NCBI RefSeq assembly: GCF_000023325.1
Contig: NC_012785.1
Coordinates: 1,612,001-1,676,000, forward strand
Direction of reading: 5' to 3'
DNA length: 64,000 nt
Source of the DNA: Kosmotoga olearia TBF 19.5.1
GTDB taxonomy: Bacteria > Thermotogota > Thermotogae > Petrotogales > Kosmotogaceae
Shown here: positions 24,881 through 33,293 of the stretch, in pieces
Position numbering within the stretch: the first letter of the stretch is position 1
Layout: each line of letters starts with the position of its first letter
Made by a program: the position numbers and the translations under genes
Notes under the pieces: model-generated
Told to the model about the DNA's origin: nothing
Database searches by the model: none
Seen by the model: only the letters and a program-made list of their open reading frames with translations

Positions 24881-25945
24881 TCAATCCAGGATTTTATTTA
24901 TGAGTTTTATTGATCTGTCAACGGTTTCATCTAATTTCTCTAGATAGGTAGCCCTTAACTTATCAAAATCATACCTCAAAGCGCCGTTTATTGCGAGGAC
25001 GATACTCTCAAGACTGTTGTTAAAACTAAAACAATAATCATTTACCAGAGAACTCACAAAACGGTTGGTTTTTCTGTTCTTTTTCCAGACAAAGGGTGTT
25101 CCCTGCACTGTGGCCAGTATGGCTCCGTGGAGCCTTTCGGTCACAACGATTGAGGCTTTAGACAGTAGCTCCATAACCCCATCTATATTCTGAGGTGGCC
25201 TTATAATCTCCATTCCGTTGTTAACAGCATAATCTTCAAGTTCCATCTGCTTTTGCGAATCGTGGCTATTGTGAAATCCCACCGCACATAGCTTTCTGTA
25301 CCCGAGATATTTTAGCGCTTCAACAACCTCTGAAGCAGAGGTTCCTGATTTCAAGACTGTGAATGCCAGTTCAGGATCTTTCTCGTGATTGGGAGTTATC
25401 AGTTTTTTCTTTAAAAGGTAGTAAGGCCCGTAATCGGTTCCCATCTGATAATTCTTTGAAAATCTTCTTGCGTAACGGTAAGAGACCTTATCGCGAATCA
25501 CGCCATAGCTTCTCTCATTGCCTAAGATTTTTTTCAGGTGTTTTCTATTGCGCTGCTTGTGAATAGGGCCAAACCCCTGTGATAAAAACGCAAGCGAATT
25601 TTTTCTTTTTAAGGTACGCTTCGCAATGAAATGATAATAGAGAAAACTTCTGGTACTCGTTTCATCCTGAAAAAGATTACCCCCCCCAAATATAGTACAG
25701 CAGGAGCGGTGAAAATAACGTTCCAGGGTATAAGGGTTATACCTTGGAATCACCTTGATTTTCAATTCTTTCGGAAAGCTTTTTCTTAACTTTTCTATAT
25801 TTTTCGGTGCCGGAATATAGATTTCATTTTTGACATTAGCCTCTTTCAGGATCATCAGGGTAGAAAGTAATAAAAGATCATCACCAAGGTTGTCATGACC
25901 GTAATAACCCATCAGAATTATCCCGCTTCGTTCTAAAGTATTCAC
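24881..25945 (-). CDS. csaB: Polysaccharide pyruvyl transferase, CsaB type
   Basis: It transfers pyruvate ketals onto a cell-surface polymer, as CsaB does for S-layer anchoring in Gram-positives. The 354 residues show GYYGHDNLGDDLLL near 15-28, the pyruvyl-transferase signature, FGGGNLFQD near 88 and the second-domain TERLHGAILA near 262, typical of the family. I choose GTG at 25945, with TTGGAGGG 5 bases upstream, over the frame opening at 25972. It is the first gene of the operon. Target polymer in this organism is unknown. Confidence 0.86.
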   Translation of the reverse strand: MNTLERSGIILMGYYGHDNLGDDLLLLSTLMILKEANVKNEIYIPAPKNIEKLRKSFPKELKIKVIPRYNPYTLERYFHRSCCTIFGGGNLFQDETSTRSFLYYHFIAKRTLKRKNSLAFLSQGFGPIHKQRNRKHLKKILGNERSYGVIRDKVSYRYARRFSKNYQMGTDYGPYYLLKKKLITPNHEKDPELAFTVLKSGTSASEVVEALKYLGYRKLCAVGFHNSHDSQKQMELEDYAVNNGMEIIRPPQNIDGVMELLSKASIVVTERLHGAILATVQGTPFVWKKNRKTNRFVSSLVNDYCFSFNNSLESIVLAINGALRYDFDKLRATYLEKLDETVDRSIKLINKILD

Positions 25946-26045
25946 GCTCAACCCTCCAAGAGTTAACGTCAATATTTTAACATAGAGAAAGAAGACCGTA
26001 TGCTGTGCTAAAATTTATTTGACAGCAAAAAAAGGAGGAGATACG

Positions 26046-27248
26046 ATGGATAGACAGGAGTTTATCAGCAAACTGGTAACCAGGAACGATACAAAAATAG
26101 TTTTGCTCGTTATGGATGGTGTTGGAGATTTACCTGTGAACGGTAGGACACCTCTTCAGGCTGCTCGTACACCAAATCTCGATGCGCTGGCGAAGAAATC
26201 TGAACTTGGACAGGCCGTTCCGGTAATTCCAGGTGTTACACCAGGGAGTGGACCGGGACATCTCGGACTTTTTGGATATGATCCGATAAAGTATCAGATT
26301 GGAAGGGGCATTCTTGAAGCACTTGGTTCTGACGTCGAAGTTGGTGAAAAGGATCTTGTGGCACGTGCTAACTTTGCTACCATCGATGGGGATACCGTTG
26401 TTGATAGAAGAGCGGGAAGGCCGGCAACGGAAGAAAGTGCAAAGGTTGTAGAAAAACTTGCGGAAGAAATAAAGAAAATAGAGGATATAGAGATATCGCT
26501 TTATCCCGGTAAGGAACACAGATTTGTTGTTAAGTTCACTGGTGAGGGGCTGGATGAAAGGATTTGCGATGCGGACCCACAAAAGACGGGACTTCCAATA
26601 GTGTGGGCTGAAGCCCTCGTACCGGAAGCAGAAAAAACCGCCAGAGTTGTCAATGAATTTCTCAGGAGGGTAAAGGAGATTTTGAAGGATGAAGAAAAAA
26701 TGAATTTTGCTCTTTTGAGAGGATTCTCAAAGTACCCGCAGATCCCCAATTTTGAGGAGGTTTACAAGTTAAGGGCTGCTGCTATAGCTACATACCCAAT
26801 GTACAGAGGGCTGGCAAAACTTGTCGGCATGAACGTTGTTGCGACAGGTACAACGATTAAAGATGAGGTAGAAACCCTCAAAGAGATCTGGAACGATTAT
26901 GATTTCTTCTTCTTTCATGTAAAGAAGACAGATTCTTACGGTGAAGACGGTAACTTTGAATCGAAGGTTCACGTTATTGAAGAGGTTGATGATCTGCTTC
27001 CAGAAATTCTGGCTCTGAATCCTGATGTTCTTGTTGTAACGGGTGACCATTCGACACCCGTACCCATGAAAGCACACAGCTGGCATCCCGTTCCATTTAT
27101 GGTTTATTCCGGATACGTTCGTGCGGGTGCCAGTGAAAAGTTCGATGAGTTTGAGTGTGCGCGTGGGGTTATCGGTACCATATATGCGGTTGATGAGATT
27201 CCATTGATGCTTGCCCATGCCATGAGACTTGAAAAATACGGAGCGTAA
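26046..27248 (+). CDS. apgM: 2,3-bisphosphoglycerate-independent phosphoglycerate mutase, ApgM type
   Basis: A glycolytic enzyme that interconverts 3- and 2-phosphoglycerate, of the archaeal-type ApgM class in the alkaline phosphatase superfamily (400 residues). Metal ligands are seen in LVMDGVGDLP near 22-31, the catalytic Ser region PGSGPGHLGLFGY near 66-78, and TGDHSTPVPMKAHSWHPVP near 328-346. ATG at 26046 follows AAAGGAGGAGATAC. TAAAAT at 26009-26014 may be its -10 box. A terminator-like hairpin follows its stop directly. Confidence 0.95.
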   Translation: MDRQEFISKLVTRNDTKIVLLVMDGVGDLPVNGRTPLQAARTPNLDALAKKSELGQAVPVIPGVTPGSGPGHLGLFGYDPIKYQIGRGILEALGSDVEVGEKDLVARANFATIDGDTVVDRRAGRPATEESAKVVEKLAEEIKKIEDIEISLYPGKEHRFVVKFTGEGLDERICDADPQKTGLPIVWAEALVPEAEKTARVVNEFLRRVKEILKDEEKMNFALLRGFSKYPQIPNFEEVYKLRAAAIATYPMYRGLAKLVGMNVVATGTTIKDEVETLKEIWNDYDFFFFHVKKTDSYGEDGNFESKVHVIEEVDDLLPEILALNPDVLVVTGDHSTPVPMKAHSWHPVPFMVYSGYVRAGASEKFDEFECARGVIGTIYAVDEIPLMLAHAMRLEKYGA

Positions 27249-27280
27249 GGGAGGAGGTATCCTCCCTTGCCTCTTTTTTT
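27247..27280 (+). terminator. Terminator-like hairpin over the ComEC start region
   Basis: AAGGGAGG pairs perfectly with CCTCCCTT around AGGTAT; a run of seven T follows after five bases. The left arm holds the GGAGGAGG ribosome site and the right arm ends in the TTG that opens the next frame (27267). Confidence 0.65.
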
Positions 27281-28628
27281 CCTTTTTCTTTCACTTGCTT
27301 TTGGGGTATCTTCTGGAATTTCGATGCATTTTACGCTCTGGAGTACCACAGCGCTCTTTTTTCTTTTTGTAGCTTTTCTTTTTATTACCCGAAAAAATAG
27401 GCTGGTTGTTTTTATTTCCGTGTTTTGGTTATTTGGTATACTTCTTGGATACAGTACTTTCCCGGTTTTAGAGAATTCGCAGGTTGAATACGTTGGAATC
27501 GTGGAGAAGGTTGAATGGGAGAGAAGTGTCGTAGCCTCTTCTGGATATATGCTCGAAGAAGGTTCATGGAAGAAACTTCGCATACCTGTAAAAATAAAAT
27601 TGCCGAAGTTGAGAAATTATCAAAAAGCACCGGAAGACAGGCAGGTTATCTGGGTTGCCGGAGAGCTTCGTAAGGTCAATAGGTATCCTTTCTATGAAAT
27701 CACCGCTGAGATTTTCGGAGTTGCACCTTCGTTTGGGCCTGTGGATAGACTTGCCGGTAACACCAGAGAATACTTTGAACGCAGACTAACAGGGGCAGGG
27801 ATTAATTCGGCGATTCCTTTCGCTTTGTTTCTTGGGAATAAGAGCAAGCTCTCCTATGGTCTAAGGAAGGCTATAAATGATCTCGGTCTCTCGCATATTT
27901 TTGCCGTCTCGGGAATGCATGTGGGAATTTTTTATCTTATAACGGAAATGCTTCTTGCAGTGTTTTTGTTGCCAAAAAGGTTTAGGCTACTTACCGTTGT
28001 GCTCCTGCTTTTACTTTATATATTGTCAACAGGACCATCGATTTCAGCGACAAGGGCATTCCTTGTTTTCGCACTGTACAGTTTTTTTGCCTGTTTGGAT
28101 TATCCTCAACATCCCTTGAACATTCTCGGATTTGCTGGTATTCTGATGCTGGTTCATTCTCCAATAATAATAGCTTCGGTCGCTTTTCAACTTAGTTTTG
28201 TAGCTACCGCCGGGATTCTCATTTTGCTTCCCATACTTATGGCAGGGAATTCGGGGCTCTTTAAGGGGATGGTATCGGTAAGCATTGCCGCACAAATAGC
28301 AGTATTTCCTTTGACTGTGGTGACTTTTGAAGCTGTACCTCTTTTGACTATTCCATTAACAATCGTCATGGTACCTTTTTTTGTTTTCCCAATATTCGTC
28401 GGTCTGATTTTGACCATCGTTTTTTCATCACTAAAAATAATCCCCCTTGCAATCATAACAGCAAAGGGGGTAAATTTTCTGTCTTTGTTTTTTGAAAAAG
28501 GGCTTCACAAAATTTCAGAGCTTGGACTGATAGTAACTGTACCTTTTCCGTGGTCTTATTTTGTGGCGTTGTTAGTCTCTTATTCTTTGTTTGCAATACT
28601 CTTCTGGCATTCAGAGCAAAGCCCGTAA
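27267..28628 (+). CDS. ComEC/Rec2-type membrane protein, competence domain only
   Basis: A protein of about 453 residues with roughly ten membrane segments and the competence-domain motif HIFAVSGMHVGIFY near 210-223 and GPSISATRAF near 255. That domain forms the DNA-uptake channel in ComEC. An N-terminal DUF4131/OB-like part (about 70-150) is present, but the C-terminal metallo-beta-lactamase domain of full ComEC is absent. The start is uncertain: TTG at 27267 has GGAGGAGG 9 bases upstream, but both sit in a hairpin; ATG at 27324 would drop the first helix. It overlaps the 3' end of the convergent fur gene by 49 bases. Confidence 0.82.
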   Translation: MPLFFLFLSLAFGVSSGISMHFTLWSTTALFFLFVAFLFITRKNRLVVFISVFWLFGILLGYSTFPVLENSQVEYVGIVEKVEWERSVVASSGYMLEEGSWKKLRIPVKIKLPKLRNYQKAPEDRQVIWVAGELRKVNRYPFYEITAEIFGVAPSFGPVDRLAGNTREYFERRLTGAGINSAIPFALFLGNKSKLSYGLRKAINDLGLSHIFAVSGMHVGIFYLITEMLLAVFLLPKRFRLLTVVLLLLLYILSTGPSISATRAFLVFALYSFFACLDYPQHPLNILGFAGILMLVHSPIIIASVAFQLSFVATAGILILLPILMAGNSGLFKGMVSVSIAAQIAVFPLTVVTFEAVPLLTIPLTIVMVPFFVFPIFVGLILTIVFSSLKIIPLAIITAKGVNFLSLFFEKGLHKISELGLIVTVPFPWSYFVALLVSYSLFAILFWHSEQSP

Positions 28629-29026
28629 AACTTAAGTTGGTGGTCGGTTATTTTGAAACCGGTTTTTTCCTCTATGAGATTCTCAAGACCATCGAGAAGA
28701 TCTTCCGGAAATTCGATAACCTTACCGCAGCTGTTACATACCAGGTGGTGGTGATGATGTTCACCTTTATCGACGAGCTCGTAACGAACCACACCATCAC
28801 GAAAAACGATTTTTCTGAGAAGGCCTACCTCCGTTAAAAGTTCCACCGTTCTGTAAACCGTAGCCTTACTTATTCGAAGCCTTCTTTCAAGCACCTTTCT
28901 GTAGACTTCCTCGGCGCTCATATGTTCTTCTCCGGATTCCATGAAAGCTTTCAATATCAACTCTCTTTGGGCGGTCATTCTTTGTTTTCTCTTGCGCAAC
29001 TCACTTCTAAGAATGTCTTGCTTCAC
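28580..29026 (-). CDS. Fur-family transcriptional regulator
   Basis: A metal- or peroxide-sensing repressor of 148 residues. An N-terminal winged helix (RMTAQRELILKAF, KATVYRTVELL near 58) is followed by HHHHHLVCNSCGKVIEF near 92-108 and CSECQ at the end, forming the CxxC...CxxC structural zinc site. Fur, PerR and Zur cannot be separated from the sequence alone. GTG at 29026 is chosen because GGGAGG lies 8 bases before it. Its 3' end overlaps the convergent ComEC-like gene. Confidence 0.88.
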   Translation of the reverse strand: MKQDILRSELRKRKQRMTAQRELILKAFMESGEEHMSAEEVYRKVLERRLRISKATVYRTVELLTEVGLLRKIVFRDGVVRYELVDKGEHHHHHLVCNSCGKVIEFPEDLLDGLENLIEEKTGFKITDHQLKFYGLCSECQKSIANKE

Positions 29027-29125
29027 TTTCAAAACCTCCCTGCCAAAACTGTTGGTGAATAAGGATCATCAGATTCATTTTACATGAGTTCATTTACAGA
29101 GAGTAGGTAATATGTTACAAAATAT

Positions 29126-30154
29126 CTACATCAAAGGTTTGATGTCAACCTTCCAGCCGGTTAATTTTGCTGCAAGCCTGGCATTTTGACCACCTTTTCC
29201 AATTGCGAGTGAGAGCTGTGTGGGAGAAACATAGACAACGGCCTCACGGTTTGCGGAACTGACTATTTTAACCTCCACGGCTGTGGCTGGAGCTATTGCA
29301 TTACCGACGAATTCTGCCGGATCGTCGCTCCATTTTAATATGTCAACCTTCTCAGGCCTTATTTCGCGCAGAACCTCTGCGATTCTGACCCCGCCTTCAC
29401 CAATGCAGGCTCCTATGGGATCTACTTTGGGATTGGTAGATGCAACGGCAACCTTTGTCCTGATACCTTCTTCCCTTGCGACGGCTTTAACCACCACATC
29501 ACCGCTCTCGATTTCTGGAACCTGGAGTTTTAACAACTCCACTACGAACTCTGTCCCTTTTCTGGTAACGAGAATCTTTGGACCTTTCGTTGTTCTGACG
29601 ACATCTACTACGAATACCTTTATAAAACTGCCTGCCCTGAGCCTCTCGCCGGGAATCATTTCGCGGGTAGGAAGCCTTGATTCAAGTTTTCCTATTCTTA
29701 TGTCAGCCCAGTTTTCGGTTACTCTGAGTATTTCTGCTGTGGTGACGGAACCTTTAAGTGCAGAATACGTCTGGAAAAGATTTTCCTTCTCCATTTCCCG
29801 AATTTTCTGAATCAAAACCTGTCTGGCCGTTTGAGCGGCTATTCTCTTGAATTTCTTTATATTGAGCTTTCTGTAGACATAACCATCGATCTCAGCATCA
29901 GAATCTATCTTCTTAGCTTCTGAAAGAGTGATCTCACGATAAGGGTTCTCAACTTCGTCAACAACCTTTAATTTTTCATATATGGCGATATCACCGGTGA
30001 GACGGTCTATCCTAACTTCAACCTCATTTTCGGTGCCAAAGTTTTTTCTATAAGCGCTCTGGAGTGCTTTTTCAAGAATACTGATAACTTCGTCTTTTTT
30101 AATATTTTTTTCTTCTTCAAGTTGTTCCAGCGCTTCCAGAAGATTGAGATTCAT
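29126..30154 (-). CDS. nusA: Transcription termination/antitermination factor NusA
   Basis: NusA binds RNA polymerase and RNA and modulates pausing, termination and antitermination. The 342 residues hold the N-terminal RNAP-binding domain (1-125), S1 (about 130-200) and two KH domains with GACIGEGGVRI near 248 and LAIGKGGQNARLAAKLTGW near 316; the C-terminal acidic repeats of E. coli NusA are absent, as in many bacteria. ATG at 30154 is supported by GGGAGGTG. It follows rimP by 18 bases. The usual downstream ylxR and infB are not adjacent here. Confidence 0.95.
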   Translation of the reverse strand: MNLNLLEALEQLEEEKNIKKDEVISILEKALQSAYRKNFGTENEVEVRIDRLTGDIAIYEKLKVVDEVENPYREITLSEAKKIDSDAEIDGYVYRKLNIKKFKRIAAQTARQVLIQKIREMEKENLFQTYSALKGSVTTAEILRVTENWADIRIGKLESRLPTREMIPGERLRAGSFIKVFVVDVVRTTKGPKILVTRKGTEFVVELLKLQVPEIESGDVVVKAVAREEGIRTKVAVASTNPKVDPIGACIGEGGVRIAEVLREIRPEKVDILKWSDDPAEFVGNAIAPATAVEVKIVSSANREAVVYVSPTQLSLAIGKGGQNARLAAKLTGWKVDIKPLM

Positions 30155-30172
30155 CTTCTGCACCTCCCAAGA

Positions 30173-30637
30173 TTACCGTTCAAGTCTCAAATTTGCTTTC
30201 TTTATCATTCTGTATTCAACTTCAAATGTCCTGTTGCTGTCAGCCTCGATTATGGTCACGAGGTCTTCATTGGCATTAATTAGCTGGCCTACAAGCACAG
30301 AACGGTTTTCCAGAGGTTCTTTTAACACGATCTTTACGGATTTACCGGTGAATCTCATGAAATCCCCGGGTTTTCTGAGTTCCCTTTCAGCACCTGGTGA
30401 TTCAATCACCAGATTGTAAGAAGAGCTTATTATTTCGGTTTCGTCAAGCTTCTTTTCGAATGCGCGAGAGAAATTTTCGCAATCTGAGATCGAAATATAA
30501 CCGTCTTCTTTATCTATCGCAACTGTCAGAACCGCTCTTCTTCTTCCCTTACCAAAGGTCAGTTTGTATATCTCGTATCCCAACTCTTCTGCCACTTCTT
30601 CAGCTAGCTTCCTCAATTTTTCCGTTAGCTCATACAT
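30173..30637 (-). CDS. rimP: Ribosome maturation factor RimP
   Basis: RimP helps assemble the 30S subunit. The family N-domain (LAEEVAEELGYEIYKL near 12-27, VIDKEDG-like AIDKEDGYISISDCENFSRAF) and the C-terminal SH3-like domain are complete at 154 residues. I choose ATG at 30637 (MYELTEKL), with GGTGG 5 bases upstream, over longer options at 30655 or 30676 that lack a ribosome site. The gene stands directly before nusA, the classical arrangement, behind a promoter and an attenuator-like hairpin. Confidence 0.92.
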   Translation of the reverse strand: MYELTEKLRKLAEEVAEELGYEIYKLTFGKGRRRAVLTVAIDKEDGYISISDCENFSRAFEKKLDETEIISSSYNLVIESPGAERELRKPGDFMRFTGKSVKIVLKEPLENRSVLVGQLINANEDLVTIIEADSNRTFEVEYRMIKKANLRLER

Positions 30638-30656
30638 CCCATCCACCACTTCCATA

Positions 30657-30704
30657 CTAATAAAAATAGAGGGCACAAACAGCCCTCTCCCTTAGGGAGT
30701 ATTC
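30657..30704 (-). promoter_or_regulatory. Attenuator-like hairpin in the rimP-nusA leader
   Basis: On the minus strand AGAGGGC pairs perfectly with GCCCTCT (30668-30688, 7-base loop) and is followed by ATTTTTATTAG, a U-rich tail. Just upstream CTCCC-TAA-GGGAG (about 30687-30699) can form a small stem that shares two bases with it. The hairpin lies between the promoter and rimP, so it may terminate part of the transcripts. Control by NusA itself is inference. Confidence 0.68.
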
Positions 30705-30713
30705 ACTAATTTA

Positions 30714-30742
30714 ATTATATACATTTCCTGGTTATCAGTCAA
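30714..30742 (-). promoter_or_regulatory. Sigma-70-type promoter of rimP-nusA
   Basis: TTGACT (30737-30742) and TATAAT (30714-30719) on the minus strand are exactly 17 bases apart. It is the best promoter match in the window. The leader to the rimP start would be about 70 bases. Confidence 0.85.
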
Positions 30743-30771
30743 GCGAAATGTATCTGAATTTATAGATAGTT

Positions 30772-30820
30772 GTTAGAGCTTATCCTCCGGCTGCTTTTCC
30801 CGGGATAATCCGCAGCTAAC
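30772..30820 (+). promoter_or_regulatory. Long imperfect hairpin upstream of the ABC importer
   Basis: GTTAG (30772-30776) pairs with CTAAC (30816-30820), and inside it TTATCC (30780-30785) with GGATAA (30803-30808). The loop is GC-rich. It lies just upstream of the likely promoter (TATAAT 30848-30853). It could be an operator, or a leader structure if a promoter lies further up. I cannot match it to a riboswitch class. Confidence 0.4.
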
Positions 30821-30847
30821 ACGGTGTGATGGTTTTCCTTTCTGGTG

Positions 30848-30853
30848 TATAAT
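30848..30853 (+). promoter_or_regulatory. Probable -10 box of the SsuA-like importer operon
   Basis: A perfect TATAAT preceded by TGG TG lies 22 bases before the start codon at 30875. The -35 region (TGTGAT, 30825-30830, 17-base spacing) is weak. This would leave a very short leader that still contains the GAAGGAGGTGG ribosome site. Confidence 0.5.
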
Positions 30854-30874
30854 TTATTTGAAGGAGGTGGTACG

Positions 30875-31810
30875 ATGAAACAACTGATGGTGACGCTTCT
30901 GGTTATTGTGATGGTTGTTATAGGCTTTGGTAACTATCTCTATATAAACCCTATTGGACCAACGCTCGTTCCAATAGCACGTTTGATACATGATTCTCCA
31001 GACGGAAAGACGATCGCTGAAGGCTTTTCCATTGAGTTCTGGAAAACCGTTGATCAGGCTTTAGCACTCGTGATAAGTGGAAAAGCCGATTTTGCTCTTC
31101 TTCCCGTCACTATCGGTGCAAAACTTGCTGCAGAGGGTGTTCCGATAAAACTCGCGGCAGTTTCCATGTGGGGCGGTTTTTATTTTGTTTCCCGTAATGA
31201 GCCTATTGAAGGTGTTGAAGATCTATTGGGAAAGGCTGTTTACACGCTTCATGCCCCCGGACAAACGGCGGATGTTATACTGCGTGGTGTACTTGAAAAA
31301 CTGGGGTATGAGGTGAATAAGGACATTAGGATCGTTTATGTGGCGGGACCAGAAGCGTTGCAATTATTCGCTGCCGGAAAAGCCGATATACTTTTGCTTC
31401 CTGAACCTTTCGCTTCTTTAGCCCAGGCCAAGGTGAAGGGGTCTATTAAATCCATGAGTATCGATGAATTGTGGAGAATTCTGAGCCCTGGAAATGGTCC
31501 GATACCGAGTTCCGGGATCTTTGTTAGAAAAGATGTGGACCCAACCGTTGTTGATCTATTCCTTCTTCTTTATAAACAATCTTTGACCCTTTCTCTTCAG
31601 GATCTGGAGCTCACCGCGTCGATTGTTTCCGAAGCGATGGGTGGATTTCCCGTTCCAATATTGAAGAAGTCCTTTTCAGGAATAGACTACGAATTCAAAG
31701 CAGCTTCTGAAATAAAAGATGAAGTGGTTTCCTATCTGGAAACGTTAAGAGAACTTGATGAATCTTTAGTTGGTGATTTAAATTTTGACGAGTTTTTCTA
31801 TGAGAAATAG
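30875..31810 (+). CDS. ABC importer substrate-binding protein, SsuA/ThiY/NMT1-like
   Basis: A 311-residue binding protein with an N-terminal signal or anchor helix (MKQLMVTLLVIVMVVIGFG) and no lipobox. The GKADFALLPVTIGAKLA and LLGKAVYTLHAPGQT stretches are typical of the SsuA/TauA/THI5 fold, which binds sulfonates, pyrimidine precursors and similar small molecules. ATG at 30875 is chosen for the GAAGGAGGTGG before it. The gene overlaps the permease start by 11 bases. No riboswitch or enzyme neighbour names the substrate. Confidence 0.82.
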   Translation: MKQLMVTLLVIVMVVIGFGNYLYINPIGPTLVPIARLIHDSPDGKTIAEGFSIEFWKTVDQALALVISGKADFALLPVTIGAKLAAEGVPIKLAAVSMWGGFYFVSRNEPIEGVEDLLGKAVYTLHAPGQTADVILRGVLEKLGYEVNKDIRIVYVAGPEALQLFAAGKADILLLPEPFASLAQAKVKGSIKSMSIDELWRILSPGNGPIPSSGIFVRKDVDPTVVDLFLLLYKQSLTLSLQDLELTASIVSEAMGGFPVPILKKSFSGIDYEFKAASEIKDEVVSYLETLRELDESLVGDLNFDEFFYEK

Positions 31811-32549
31811 TCAACTTGGCCTGTTTGCAGCTATATTGATAATTCTTGGGATCTGGGAGCTTGCATACCTCGCGGTAGGCAATTCCCTTTTGCTTCCAGG
31901 ACCAATTACAACCTTCAAAAGGCTGGGAGAACTGTGCACGAACCTTGAGTTTTATCTCACGGTTTTCACAACCTTTTCAAAGGCAGTTCTTGGTTTGGCT
32001 CTAGCTCTTATCGCTGGCGTGCTCGCTGGTTTTTCCATGGGGCTCTCCAGGACGATATATACGCTTTTTAGGCCCCTGGTGATTGTCATGCAGTCTGTTC
32101 CAATCGTATCGTGGCTGGCTTTAGCGGTGTTGTGGTGGGGTATTGGTTTCAGGTCACCTGTGTACATAGTTTTTCTCACACTTTTTCCGATTATCACATT
32201 GAATATTGTTGAGGGTGTACGTAACGTAGATGTCAAGCTCGTTGAAATGGCAAAGGTTTTTTCGGTCAGTAAATCACGTATTTTTAAGGACATTTATTTC
32301 GGGTCGACCTTACCGTTTATAGCTTCGTCTTTGAGAATAAGTGTTGGTGTTATGTGGAAATCCGTTGCTGTGGCTGAATTTATGGTAGGAACTACCGGTA
32401 TAGGAAGGAAAATATTCGACGCTAAATCGTACCTTGAAACCACTGATGTCTTTGCTTATACCCTTGTTCTGGTGATTCTCGGGATATTGAGCGAGAAGAT
32501 GCTCGATCAGTTTGCGAAAAGGACTTTTAGGTATGTTGATAAAAGCTGA
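31800..32549 (+). CDS. ABC importer permease, SsuC/TauC-like
   Basis: A 249-residue inner-membrane subunit with about six helices. The start is ATG at 31800 inside the end of the binding-protein gene. The C-terminal half carries the EAA loop (EMAKVFSVSKSRIFKDIYFG, read in two parts near 150-170), and LPFIASSLRISVGVMWKSVAVAEFM is typical of the SsuC/ThiX class. It forms the channel for the substrate delivered by the upstream protein. The ATPase gene overlaps its 3' end by 17 bases. Confidence 0.88.
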   Translation: MRNSQLGLFAAILIILGIWELAYLAVGNSLLLPGPITTFKRLGELCTNLEFYLTVFTTFSKAVLGLALALIAGVLAGFSMGLSRTIYTLFRPLVIVMQSVPIVSWLALAVLWWGIGFRSPVYIVFLTLFPIITLNIVEGVRNVDVKLVEMAKVFSVSKSRIFKDIYFGSTLPFIASSLRISVGVMWKSVAVAEFMVGTTGIGRKIFDAKSYLETTDVFAYTLVLVILGILSEKMLDQFAKRTFRYVDKS

Positions 32550-33222
32550 AGGTGTATCAAAGTCTTTCGGGAATAATCAAGTGATTCAGAATTTGTACCT
32601 CTCCGTTACTGAGGGGGAATTTTTATCCGTACTAGGGAGCTCGGGATGCGGTAAAACGACCCTCTTGAGGTTACTGGCCGGGATTCTAAAGCCTGATTCC
32701 GGGAGGATTGCAACGAATCGCTCGAGGATAGGTTTTGTTTTTCAGGATGATAGGCTGATTCCGTGGAAAAATGTTTTGTACAATGTTTCTCTGGTGTCTT
32801 CCGAAGAAAGAGCGAAAAAGATGTTGAAAAGGGTTGAGCTTGCAGATGCGCTGTACAAGTATCCCGGCGAATTGAGCGGTGGAATGGCAAAGAGGGTTAA
32901 TCTTGCGCGTGCCCTGAGCTATAATCCTGAAATTTTGTTTCTGGATGAACCTTTTTCTTCTTTAGATGTGGTAACCAGGGAAAAGATGATGGAATTAATT
33001 GCCTCGCTCTGGAAGGAAGTGAATTTAACAATAATCATGGTTACCCACGACCCGCTTGAAGCTGCTGAGCTGTCCACCAGGGTTGTGGTATCTTCGAAGG
33101 GGTTCAAAAGGCTTCAAGAATTTGAACTCGGGGATCCAGGTGGAAGAACCTTTGAAGAAAATGCCAGAATTTCAAAGAAACTGCTCGATTCGCTAAGGAA
33201 AGTGTCGGATTTTGTTCAATAA
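32533..33222 (+). CDS. ABC importer ATPase, SsuB/TauB-like
   Basis: A 229-residue ATPase. Walker A is GSSGCGKTT near 37-45, the Q-loop FVFQDDRLIPW near 74-84 (DxRLxPW is typical of SsuB/TauB/ThiZ), signature LSGGMAKR near 118, and Walker B ILFLDEPFSSLD near 137. ATG at 32533 (MLIKAEGVSKSFG) overlaps the permease gene and is preferred to 32512. It completes a three-gene importer. Confidence 0.9.
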   Translation: MLIKAEGVSKSFGNNQVIQNLYLSVTEGEFLSVLGSSGCGKTTLLRLLAGILKPDSGRIATNRSRIGFVFQDDRLIPWKNVLYNVSLVSSEERAKKMLKRVELADALYKYPGELSGGMAKRVNLARALSYNPEILFLDEPFSSLDVVTREKMMELIASLWKEVNLTIIMVTHDPLEAAELSTRVVVSSKGFKRLQEFELGDPGGRTFEENARISKKLLDSLRKVSDFVQ

Positions 33223-33293
33223 AACGTCTAATAAACGCAACCCCGTTGTTGTAGCATTGCAACGCTGAAGATTTGAAAAGAGGGAGAAAGACA

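Noticed and set aside
30772-30820. TPP riboswitch for the SsuA/ThiY-like importer
   Set aside because: The CTGAGA and other conserved TPP bases are not present in the leader.
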